Positions 54,305 through 61,903 of a stretch of DNA of 64,000 nucleotides are shown one piece after another (positions within the stretch are counted from its first letter, which is position 1; every line of letters starts with the position of its first letter). The notes beneath the pieces were generated by a model. The model was not told the origin of the DNA. It saw only the letters and a list, made by a program, of their open reading frames with translations, and ran no database searches. Source of the DNA: Desulfomonile tiedjei (GTDB taxonomy: Bacteria > Desulfobacterota > Desulfomonilia > Desulfomonilales > Desulfomonilaceae); contig JACRDF010000010.1 of assembly GCA_016212925.1 (NCBI GenBank), positions 310,001 to 374,000 on the forward strand, given 5' to 3'. The position numbers were made by a program, and so were the translations under genes.

Positions 54305-54781
54305 ATGCTTTCTAAGACGTTTGAGGCCAAGCAAGCTATTGATCTTCTCGATTTGAAGGACAGGACGGAACTGGATCGAGCCGTGGCCGAAGGCGGGATT
54401 GAGGAGATAAAGAAGGGCAAGACCGGGGCCCGTTTTCGGCTGGCAGACCTGATTGTGTTCAGGTTGGCCGCAGTGATGGGGCAGGTGGGCGTGGAGACCC
54501 AGAAGGCCTTCAGATACGCTGAGGCCGTATTGGGACAACGACTCCGGGCGCACGACAAGAACCCGTTGGACTGGATTGAAAACGAGCAACAGGAGCTGTT
54601 CTGTTTCATCGAGGATGGACAATTGACTCGAATCTTCTTGCGAGCAAAGGAAGATCCCCGAGAAGTAGATGTCGGCGCGGTGAAGCCCGTGCTCTTCCCG
54701 ACCACTAGAACCGAGATCAACGTCTTCAGAGTTATTAGGCCGGTACTTGTCAAGGTCCGACACCTGGACGATGCGGAATAG
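54305..54781 (+). CDS. Possible MerR-like or helix-turn-helix protein
   Basis: The 158-residue cytoplasmic protein begins TFEAKQAIDLLDLKDRTELD, then RFRLADLIVFRLAAVMGQVG, a pattern like the first helices of MerR-type DNA-binding domains, where a short strand and a conserved R-F/Y follow. The C-terminal half (QELFCFIEDGQLTRIFLRAK, VINVFRVIRP-like) looks like a small alpha/beta domain. GAGG lies 9 bp before the ATG. DNA binding is inferred. Confidence 0.55.
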   Translation: MLSKTFEAKQAIDLLDLKDRTELDRAVAEGGIEEIKKGKTGARFRLADLIVFRLAAVMGQVGVETQKAFRYAEAVLGQRLRAHDKNPLDWIENEQQELFCFIEDGQLTRIFLRAKEDPREVDVGAVKPVLFPTTRTEINVFRVIRPVLVKVRHLDDAE

Positions 54782-55130
54782 CCGAACCCCGGGTCTCTTA
54801 AGCCGAGCATATTACGGCTTTTCCAATCTGCTTGGGGAAGGGTCTACGGTGGGGATTCGCCGCTCGGGGGTTTTTAGGAAAGGGTCCAGGGGGGCCTTTT
54901 CGATCGGCCTCCCCGGTCATATTCCACGGAATTCCTAAGGTTTTGCAACAAATCTGGGCAGGGCGGCCTGACCGGCCGCTTGGGAGCAGAATCGCCGTCA
55001 GGCGAGTAAATTTGCTCGCCTTTGTCGGAACTATGCGACATTAAAATCATTTTGAGCCGGTGGCCGGATCAGGTACCCGGTCTCGCGCGCAAGCTTCCAC
55101 TGAGCCGGAGCGATTCGCCGATCTGGAGCC
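54782..55130. other. Intergenic region, nothing recognised
   Basis: About 350 bp between the HTH-like gene and the convergent coiled-coil protein gene. No gene, repeat or clear terminator was found. Confidence 0.4.
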
Positions 55131-55622
55131 TCATCGGGTCTTTGGCGGAAGTTGGCCTGTCTGAAGAGGCGCTATCTTGGTATTAGCTTCGGCTTTTTGG
55201 GCCGCTTCGGCTTTCTGAGCAGCTTGGGCTTTCTGAGCCGCTTCGGCGTCCTTCTGAGCGGCCAGGCTCGCCATCTGCTGCTTGATGTTGGCCATTTCGT
55301 TGTCGTACTGTTTCATCTGCCGGCCGCAGCTAGCCACCGCGTTGCTTTTCAGGGCTTCCACCTGTGATTCCAACTGGGTGATCTGGGCGCCCAACTGGAC
55401 ACGTTGCTTGACCAGGTTTTCAATGGACGTGGTTAAGGATTTCATCTGACTGTCGAGGCTGGCGCCGCACTGTTGTTTGGCTTCATTCATCTGGCTCTGG
55501 ACGGCTTCCGCTTTTTGCTGCAGGGCCGCCATCTGCACCGAAACGTCCTCTGCATATGCGCTGATGCTTAACGTGACAACGGCGATGGCGACAATCACTG
55601 TCAGCACTAGGCTCTTGTTCAT
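55131..55622 (-). CDS. Secreted coiled-coil protein
   Basis: The 163-residue protein (ATG 55622 with GAGGAG upstream) has a signal peptide (MNKSLVLTVIVAIAVVTLSI, cleavage near AYAED). A long coiled-coil follows (VQMAALQQKAEAVQSQMNEA, LVKQRVQLGAQITQLESQVE), then a short imperfect repeat of KAEAAQ and KAQAAQ. Two Cys may crosslink helices. It probably forms periplasmic oligomers. No known family. Confidence 0.7.
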   Translation of the reverse strand: MNKSLVLTVIVAIAVVTLSISAYAEDVSVQMAALQQKAEAVQSQMNEAKQQCGASLDSQMKSLTTSIENLVKQRVQLGAQITQLESQVEALKSNAVASCGRQMKQYDNEMANIKQQMASLAAQKDAEAAQKAQAAQKAEAAQKAEANTKIAPLQTGQLPPKTR

Positions 55623-56005
55623 CTCCAAACTCCTCTGTCGGGTGATTCGAGGCGCAAGGCCTCAAGGTCGGGTGAGATTTATAGCAGATCCTGAGAAAAA
55701 TACCAGCAAAATTTAATGATTATAGTAAAAGATTTATTTTATGATTTATGATATTATAATAAACATTGTATAATACTAGATACTGGCGTGGAACAAACGG
55801 AGAAGCGGTCGCGGAAATGCCGGGATATTCTGGTGCCTATTCATTTACATGACGACGCATCCGGGAGCGAACAAAGCGGATTTCCCACCGCGGAGATCGT
55901 GGTAGCAGATGAGAAAGGGCATCCCGCGTTATCAGAGGGCCGTGCCACTACCCCCCTGCTTTGTCTGCGGTAAAATGGTATTCTGAAACGTCGGAGGGAA
56001 TTCCA
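55623..56005. other. AT-rich divergent promoter region
   Basis: These 380 bp separate the coiled-coil gene (minus) from the efflux adaptor (plus). The stretch 55705-55780 is almost pure A and T with several TATAAT-like hexamers (for example TATAAT at about 55770). Confidence 0.5.
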
Positions 56006-57244
56006 TTGGATTGGAAAACCATGATTACCGGACGGATTGTCGCAATCCTTGCGTGCTGTTTGTTGATCTTCACTGCCTGTTCGAGAAAGCAGGAATCAAA
56101 ACCGCCCCCTCCTGCCATGAGCGTGGGCGTCGTGACCCTGGATCGTGGAAACATTGAACAGACCCTGGACGTGTCCGGAACGCTGACTTATGTTGCAAAC
56201 ACCACGGTGTCGGCCGAGGTCTCGGCTCAGGTGAAGTCAATAGAAGTTTACGACGGCGAGCCTGTAGCATTAGGCCAATTGTTGCTGATATTTGATGAGA
56301 CCAAAATACAGGCTACCAGAGATCAGGCCTTGGGAAACCTTCAAAAGGACGAGGCCACGCTGGCTTTCAGCAAGACCGAATGGGAAAAGAACCTGGAGCT
56401 TTTTAAGAGCGGGGCCATTAGTCAGACCCAATATGACCAGAAATTTTCGGTCTATAGGACCTCGGTGGGTCAGGTGGAGGCCGACAGGGCCGCGCTGGCC
56501 AAAGCCAACGAGGACTTGAAAAAAACCAAGGTGCTTGCGCCTATTCCCGGCCTCCTTTCGGACAGGTACGTTGAAAAAGGCGACTGGGTCTCTGAAGGCC
56601 GAAAGTTGTTTCAAGTCAGTGATTACAGCAAGATCCGCCTGGAGGCCTTCATTTCCGACCTGGACGTGGGCAAGTTGAACGTCAAGAAAGCGGTTACCGA
56701 CGGCGTGGACGCGGAAGTCACCGTGGATTCTTACCCGGGAACGGTGTTCAAAGGCAAGCTTACCTATATCCAACCGGTGGCCAACCAGAGCAGGCTCTTC
56801 CAGATTCGCATCTATCTGGAGAACCCGGAGATGCAGCTCCTGCAAGGGATGTTTGCGCGCGGGCGGATTGTGGTCAAGGTCACGCCGGACATGGTCAGGG
56901 TGCCCATCAGCGGTCTTCTGGAGCAGGTCCGTGAAAACGACTCCAACACTGTTTTCGTAGTGGATCAAGAAGAGAAGGCTAAACTGGTCCGAATAAAAAT
57001 AGGGAAGAGCGATGCCAGAAACGCGGCTGTGTTGGAAGGCGCCAACGTGGGAGACAAAGTAGTGGTGAGAGGCAAGGAGATTCTCAGTTCCGGTCAGCCT
57101 CTGCAGGTTACGGAACTCCCGCGGACTCGAGACGGCTTTCAACAGGCGGGCAATTCCACTTCGCAACAGGCCGGCGAGAAGGGGCCTGACACCTCAGGAA
57201 ATGCTTCTAAATCTAATTCCTCTCCACATGAGGGACAGAAATAA
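56006..57244 (+). CDS. RND-type efflux periplasmic adaptor (membrane fusion protein)
   Basis: The 412-residue lipoprotein (TTG 56006 with GGAGGG eight bases upstream; signal ending LLIFTAC, Cys25) has the HlyD/AcrA-type order: first lipoyl half (VSGTLTYVANTTVSAEVSAQ), alpha-hairpin (KSGAISQTQYDQKFSVYRTS), second lipoyl half (LAPIPGLLSDRYVEKGDWVS), beta-barrel and membrane-proximal domain. Adaptors normally precede an RND pump gene; none is present, and a palindromic repeat follows. It may serve a pump encoded elsewhere. ATG at 56021 is an alternative start. Confidence 0.9.
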   Translation: MDWKTMITGRIVAILACCLLIFTACSRKQESKPPPPAMSVGVVTLDRGNIEQTLDVSGTLTYVANTTVSAEVSAQVKSIEVYDGEPVALGQLLLIFDETKIQATRDQALGNLQKDEATLAFSKTEWEKNLELFKSGAISQTQYDQKFSVYRTSVGQVEADRAALAKANEDLKKTKVLAPIPGLLSDRYVEKGDWVSEGRKLFQVSDYSKIRLEAFISDLDVGKLNVKKAVTDGVDAEVTVDSYPGTVFKGKLTYIQPVANQSRLFQIRIYLENPEMQLLQGMFARGRIVVKVTPDMVRVPISGLLEQVRENDSNTVFVVDQEEKAKLVRIKIGKSDARNAAVLEGANVGDKVVVRGKEILSSGQPLQVTELPRTRDGFQQAGNSTSQQAGEKGPDTSGNASKSNSSPHEGQK

Positions 57245-57281
57245 GTGTAGCCGAGTCCACTCTTACCCCTTTGCCGGCAGT

Positions 57282-57360
57282 TGTCATTGCGAGGGCGTCA
57301 AGCCCGAAGCAATCTCTCAGTACCGAGATTGCTTCGTCGTTTCACTCCTCGCAATGACAG
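57282..57360. repeat. TGTCATTGCGAGG-family inverted repeat, copy 3
   Basis: TGTCATTGCGAGGGCG and CCCGAAGCAATCTCTC pair with GAGATTGCTTCG and CTCCTCGCAATGACA. It is the cleanest palindrome of the three copies and lies between the adaptor and the methyltransferase gene, where it might act as a terminator-like stem. Confidence 0.8.
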
Positions 57361-57441
57361 ATCACGTCACCTGCGTTACGAAAATAGTAGCTAACCGGTA
57401 TTACCTCGTTGCTGGCCAACAATTATTAGAGGGACAGTGAA

Positions 57442-58116
57442 ATGTCCAAAAAGATGATCAAAGTTTCCGAAGAATTGTACGACTATATTTTGTCGGTGTC
57501 GCTGCGCGAGCCCGACGTATTGCGCCGACTGCGGGAAGAGACGGCCCCGTATCCTCATTCGGTCATGCAAATCTCTCCGGATCAGGGCCAATTTATGGCT
57601 CTTCTGGTACGATTGATGGCCGCGACGAAGACGATAGACCTGGGGGTTTACACCGGATACAGCTCGCTGTGCGTAGCGCTGGCCATCCCACCGCACGGCA
57701 CGGTCATAGCCTGTGACATTAATGAGGAATGGACGTCCATGGCCGGAAGGTATTGGGCTGAAGCCGGTGTGTCCCACAAGGTTGACCTCCGGATGGCCCC
57801 CGCGTTGGAAACGCTGGACCAACTCTTAGCTGAAGGCCTGGCCGGAACTTTCGACTTCATCTTTATCGACGCGGACAAAGAAAACTACGACAGCTACTAT
57901 GAGCGATCCTTGGAACTATTGCGACCGGGTGGACTGATCGCTGTGGATAACGTGCTCTGGAGCGGAAGAGTACTGGACCCGCAATGGATTGACCGGGACA
58001 CTGTCGCGATAAGGGCCTTCAATTCGAAGCTGCTCGCTGACGATCGCATCCTGTTAAGCATGATCCCCGTCGCAGACGGTCTGACACTCGCGTGGAAACG
58101 GCCTGAAGACGCTTGA
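57442..58116 (+). CDS. O-methyltransferase, CCoAOMT-like (Methyltransf_3)
   Basis: The 224-residue enzyme has the SAM-binding motif TIDLGVYTGYSSLCVALAIP, metal-binding Asp in FIFIDADKENYDSYYE and the second metal site in AVDNVLWSGRV. Members are SAM- and divalent-metal-dependent catechol-type O-methyltransferases. GAGGGACAG precedes the ATG. Length matches the family (about 220). The natural substrate is unknown. Confidence 0.92.
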   Translation: MSKKMIKVSEELYDYILSVSLREPDVLRRLREETAPYPHSVMQISPDQGQFMALLVRLMAATKTIDLGVYTGYSSLCVALAIPPHGTVIACDINEEWTSMAGRYWAEAGVSHKVDLRMAPALETLDQLLAEGLAGTFDFIFIDADKENYDSYYERSLELLRPGGLIAVDNVLWSGRVLDPQWIDRDTVAIRAFNSKLLADDRILLSMIPVADGLTLAWKRPEDA

Positions 58117-58699
58117 TGAGCAAGAGAACCAGCCATGACGGAAACGGGGCATGAAGGAGAAGGATAGAGTCGTTTCCTTTTTTCCAGACTTCGAAAATCC
58201 GTATAGTGATTGAATCGGGCAGGAATCTAGGCCTGCGCTATTCCTCTCATTTCCGTTTTGTGCGGGCATGGACCTGGATTCAAGCCTCTCTTCGCATCGA
58301 CAGCCCCTATCACTCCAAATCTCTTCTTTAACAACTGTCAAAAATGGTGTCCGATTACCTGCGAAGATGTCCTTTGTGGTAACATGCTGAAATCATGCGA
58401 TGTACTCGTAGTGGGTGCCACTGCTGGCTTGTCCAGCCGTGCATTCTCCAAGAACACTGCTGGACAAGCCAGCAGTGGCACCCCAGCGATAATCCGTACT
58501 CTTTCAGGGCCAGATGAAAAACGACAAAGATTTCTACAACCGTTGTATGATCCCTTTTCACGAAAAACGCTCTCCATATTCTTGACAAAATTAATTGGCA
58601 AGCCGTTTCCGATATTGTATTATTTTTGTAGGAAAGCTCGAACTTCACAAATTTTCTTGAATCAACCATGTCCCTCCCTTGTATTGAAAGGAGCGGGCC
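58117..58699. other. Intergenic region with a long inverted repeat
   Basis: About 580 bp between the methyltransferase and the deacetylase genes. It holds the repeat at 58413-58483. A TTGACA at about 58582 with TATTGT/TATTAT about 30 bp further is a possible promoter for the deacetylase. Confidence 0.5.
58413..58483. repeat. Inverted repeat with perfect 25-bp arms
   Basis: The left arm (58413-58437) begins GGGTGCCACTGC and ends TTGTCCAGC; the right arm (58459-58483) is its exact reverse complement. The loop is 21 bases. In RNA it would form a very stable stem; motifs of this kind occur in intergenic repeats of other bacteria. Confidence 0.8.
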
Positions 58700-59842
58700 A
58701 TGAGCCGGCACGATTCGCGCGCTATTTATTCGCGCAAACTCAAGCTTGCCCTGGTCGTAGCTTGTATTCTGTCTGTTTCGCTCCTTGCCGGCGAAACGAG
58801 CCAAGCAACCTACGTGGTCTTCACTATAGATGTCTGTTGGACCTGCGGGACCGATTTTCAGGGCGCGTGTGGCGGAGTTGAATACGGCGTTCCACTGATA
58901 GCGAAGAAACTGGAGCAGTACGGTTTCAAAGGGACTTTCTTCGTAAGTCCTTACTGTCCTGCCGGTTCTGAAGGGAAGATGTTTTCAAACCTGGCGCTTC
59001 TGGTTTCTCAGGGGCATGATTTGCAACTCCACCCACACACAGAGACCTTCGATCTGTCCAGGCCTTCTCTGAACATGTACACCAAGGAAGAGAAGAGGAG
59101 GATTCTTTCAATTGGAATGGACAACATAGTCAGAGCCGGCGCGCCGCGGCCAATCGCACACAGGGCAGGGGGCTTTGCCCTGGACAACGAGACGCTCGAA
59201 CTCCTCCCGGAACTCGGCATCCACGTCGACTCGTCGATATTCCCGTTGTGGTCCGCGTGCAAGGTGCGCCTGCCGGATAGCCATATCAACCGGTTTGTGA
59301 AGGTTGGTGACGTGTATGAGTTGCCGGTCACTCTCATCAAGATGGTCCCCTTGGTAGGCTATGCCGGAATGACTCCTCTGAGTCTGGACAGCACCACTTG
59401 GGAGCAACAGCGAGAGGCCCTGAACCAAGCTGCGGACCATTGTCTGCCTTTGGTGACTATTTTCTTCCATTATCACACGCTGTTCACCTGCACGTGGTCC
59501 GGGGTTCCTTACGAGCCTTTAGAAGCAACGGGGCCAAACAAATCGAATGTGGAGGCATTCGAAAATATGTTGAAAATGCTAACTTCGGATGAGCGTTTCA
59601 AAGTAGTGACCGTGAAAGAACTTTGGAATATTTTCGTCAATAATCCCCAGGCCCTGGAGGGCCCTGCTTTCATTCCATACACCGGCCTCTATTTGACTTA
59701 CATGAAATCTTGGCGCCACTTCTCCGGCCACCACAGCATCAAGAACAAAATCGTAGCCCTGGCGCCGATTCTAATAATTTTGGTTTTGGCAGTTATCTCT
59801 GTGTACTTGTACAGGTCCGGACGATCTTCACGCGCTCGATGA
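58700..59842 (+). CDS. Polysaccharide deacetylase family protein
   Basis: The 380-residue protein has an N-terminal signal anchor (LKLALVVACILSVSLLAG), an NodB-like catalytic domain and a C-terminal membrane helix (LAPILIILVLAVISVYLYRS) with a basic end. The catalytic Asp is likely D44 in FTIDVCWTCG, metal ligands H111 and H113 in LQLHPHTE, and HRAGGFAL supplies the conserved Arg region. It should remove acetyl groups from an envelope polysaccharide on the outer face of the inner membrane. AAAGGAGC precedes the ATG. It converges on the selenoprotein gene with a 4-bp gap. Confidence 0.88.
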   Translation: MSRHDSRAIYSRKLKLALVVACILSVSLLAGETSQATYVVFTIDVCWTCGTDFQGACGGVEYGVPLIAKKLEQYGFKGTFFVSPYCPAGSEGKMFSNLALLVSQGHDLQLHPHTETFDLSRPSLNMYTKEEKRRILSIGMDNIVRAGAPRPIAHRAGGFALDNETLELLPELGIHVDSSIFPLWSACKVRLPDSHINRFVKVGDVYELPVTLIKMVPLVGYAGMTPLSLDSTTWEQQREALNQAADHCLPLVTIFFHYHTLFTCTWSGVPYEPLEATGPNKSNVEAFENMLKMLTSDERFKVVTVKELWNIFVNNPQALEGPAFIPYTGLYLTYMKSWRHFSGHHSIKNKIVALAPILIILVLAVISVYLYRSGRSSRAR

Positions 59843-59846
59843 CCGG

Positions 59847-60503
59847 TCACGATTCCCGCGCCATCTCCGAGAAAGCGGAAATTATCTCTTCAGGGTCCCA
59901 ACGCTTGGTGTAATCCGTGTCCAAAAAGGCCATTCGAATCTTTCCATCTCTATCGATCACATAAGTGGCGGTCAATGGAAGCTCAAACGCGTCGTCCGCG
60001 TTTGTAGCTTTCAGATCGATCTTGAAACTCTCATAGACGGTTCGCAGGTCCTCGGGGAGTTGGAATACAAGTCCGAATCGTCTGGCTACACGGTTCCCTT
60101 GATCGCTGAGCACATCAAAAGTCACCCCGCTTTTCTGGACCGTTGAATTGGCGCTCTCGGGGGTTTCGGGCGAAATGGCCAGGACAGTCCCACCATGCTC
60201 TTTAATCCTCGGCAACGCGAGCTGCAATGACCGCAGCTCCAGAATGCAGTACGGTCACCATCCTCCTCGGTAGAAACTAAGAACCACAGGGCCCGCGGCC
60301 AACAAGCCGGCCAAGGAAATCGGTTTGTTCTCGGCATTAGGCAAAACGAATTCCGGCGCGGCGTCTCCAGCCCTCAGGCACTTGTCCAGAATCCCGGATT
60401 GCTCAAGTTCCCCGGCAGCTCGGTCCATTACAGCCAATTTCTCGCCGGGAATCCGATTTCGCGATCCTTCTCGATACTTCGCCAGTTCTTCTGTCAGGGA
60501 CAT
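59847..60503 (-). CDS. Peroxiredoxin-like selenoprotein (in-frame UGA at the active-site Cys position)
   Basis: The ATG at 60503 (GGAGGAGC upstream) opens a frame that runs MSLTEELAKYREGSRNRIPG... to VVLSFYRGGW, meets TGA (60255-60257, codon 83), and continues PYCILELRSLQLALPRIKE to a normal stop. The family (AhpC/TSA, PRX-like 2) has GGWCPYC at this point, so UGA stands for the first Cys and would give a UPYC site. The 3' part keeps family features (VLAISPETPESA, FDVLSDQGNRVARRFGL, YVIDRDGKIRMAFLD). A SECIS-like hairpin follows the UGA. With Sec the protein has 218 residues, the usual length. It probably reduces peroxides or disulfides in the cytoplasm. The alternative, a nonsense mutation, is much less likely. 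Confidence 0.85.
60219..60239 (-). promoter_or_regulatory. SECIS-like hairpin downstream of the UGA
   Basis: On the minus strand GAGCTGC-GGTCATT-GCAGCTC forms a perfect 7-bp stem with a 7-base loop. The stem starts 15 bases and the loop 22 bases after the UGA codon. Bacterial SECIS elements have a loop containing GGUC-like or GU sequence at this distance (fdhF: loop AGGUCU), for SelB binding. Confidence 0.75.
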
Positions 60504-60613
60504 GATCGATGCTCCTCCTACATTTGTCGCTGTCAACGCACAAGCGGTTGTTTGTCCGGTTCCCGGGCTCCGCCTGGGAACGAGGATTATCACGCCTTTG
60601 GGGGCCACAACCT

Positions 60614-61543
60614 CTAGGGTCTGGTCGCGCTCTCTCTGATCAGTGCAGGGGTCCGTTCGTCCAGCTCTCGCTGGAGCTGGAGCAAGACAATGGCCCCGAT
60701 TACCATGGCCGCGCCTGCCAACTGGAGCGGCTCCAACTTCTCGCCGAGTGCGAAGTAGGCCATGAAACCCGCGCAGATCGGCTCCAGCGTAGCTGTGATC
60801 ATGGCCCTTGTTGACCTGATGAAGTTTATCCCCACGAAGTAAAGCCCGAACGGCACAATAGTGCCCATCACCACAATGTAGAGCAGTCCTGCCCACTGGG
60901 TCCAGTCATACGTGGCGTGTAAATATTTGAATGGCGGGTGGATCAAATGCCACGTCACAGCGGCAAAGACCAGGGAATAAAAGACCACCGTCCAGGGAGA
61001 ATACTTGTGCATGGCCCATTCTCCGAACAGGGCGTATGCCGCGTAGCATACGGCCCCGGCCAGGCCGCCCAGTATTCCCAGGCGGTTCATCTGGAGCAGC
61101 TGAAGATTGTAACCGCCGACCACCAGGTAACATCCTCCAATTGCGGCTATCAACGCGACTATTTTGTACCACTTGGGCTTTTCGCCCCAAAAAAGGATGG
61201 CAAAAACCGCCACCAATACTGGCGCCAAGTATTGGAGGAGTATCGCAGCCATAACCTGGATCTTGCTGATGGCATAGAAATACGTGATTTGCACCAGGGC
61301 CATGATCAGCCCGCCAAGCACAATGAAGTAGCCGATGTCACGGAATCGAATCCTGAACAAGGGGCGAGCGAACAGTGTAAAAGCCCCGGCCAGGATCAGA
61401 GATGCAAATGTCACCCGGAGCTGGACGAGGTCAAAAGGCGTGATGCCGCCTTGAAAGAGCGCTTTGCCCGCGGTCCCCGAAGACGCCCACAAAACCGCTG
61501 CAATCATCACACACAGGTAACCTTTTGTTGAACTTGAAATCAT
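60614..61543 (-). CDS. EamA/DMT-family transporter
   Basis: The 309-residue protein has ten hydrophobic helices in two EamA halves (GYLCVMIAAVLWASSGTAGK and LGILGGLAGAVCYAAYALFG start each half), with ATLEPICAGFMAYFALGEKL near the end of the second half, a family hallmark. It should export or import small metabolites. The ATG at 61543 is preferred to the GTG at 61552. The peroxiredoxin-like selenoprotein gene starts 110 bp downstream on the same strand. Confidence 0.92.
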   Translation of the reverse strand: MISSSTKGYLCVMIAAVLWASSGTAGKALFQGGITPFDLVQLRVTFASLILAGAFTLFARPLFRIRFRDIGYFIVLGGLIMALVQITYFYAISKIQVMAAILLQYLAPVLVAVFAILFWGEKPKWYKIVALIAAIGGCYLVVGGYNLQLLQMNRLGILGGLAGAVCYAAYALFGEWAMHKYSPWTVVFYSLVFAAVTWHLIHPPFKYLHATYDWTQWAGLLYIVVMGTIVPFGLYFVGINFIRSTRAMITATLEPICAGFMAYFALGEKLEPLQLAGAAMVIGAIVLLQLQRELDERTPALIRESATRP

Positions 61544-61880
61544 GGAAACCACTTTGGCCTACCCCGGCCGGTGCATCAAAGAAAAAGGCGGGCACGGCCC
61601 GCCCCGCCACGGTTGTTACTTATCACTTACATTGAACGCGAATTGTCATAAGTTGCTTCGAAAGCAACCCTCAGACACGTCAGGCTTACCATAGTCGAGA
61701 GAGCCCGTCAAATAGGCATTTCATACGCCTCGATGCCCTGTCCCTTCAGGTAAGTCGCGGCCCTCCATCCAAAATCGACGTTCCTTGCTTGGCGACTTCC
61801 GCTGCCAGCGGAAGTCGCCAAGCAAGCGAGATATGGAAGTTTTTGGAGAGGGGTGCGGGGAGGTCCCGCGTTCCGCGGGA
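61544..61880. other. Intergenic region with palindromes
   Basis: About 330 bp between two minus-strand genes. It contains GGCGGGCACGGCCCGCC at 61587-61603, a perfect 21-bp-arm palindrome at 61784-61826, and part of the repeat that runs to 61903. Confidence 0.6.
61784..61826. repeat. Perfect palindrome with 21-bp arms and 1-base centre
   Basis: CTTGCTTGGCGACTTCC plus GCTG, one central C, then CAGC plus GGAAGTCGCCAAGCAAG. As DNA it could extrude a cruciform; as RNA it would make a strong hairpin 50-100 bases after the RsbW-GNAT gene stop, a likely terminator on the minus strand. Confidence 0.75.
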
Positions 61881-61903
61881 TTACAAAAAGGTCCTCCCCG
61901 CAG
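61826..61903 (-). repeat. CTGCGGGGAG... repeat, copy 2 (inverted relative to 39275)
   Basis: On the minus strand the blocks CTGCGGGGAGGACC, TTTTTGTAATCCCGCGG, CGCGGGACC, and CCCCGCACCCCTCTCC then AAAAACTTCC occur in the same order as at 39275-39360. The copy begins inside the upstream gene: its first 21 bases encode the last residues and stop codon of the RsbW-GNAT protein. Confidence 0.75.

Noticed and set aside
60255-60257. TGA in the peroxiredoxin-like gene as a simple nonsense mutation (pseudogene)
   Set aside because: Sequence on both sides is intact and conserved, the TGA stands exactly at the redox Cys position, and a SECIS-like hairpin follows.
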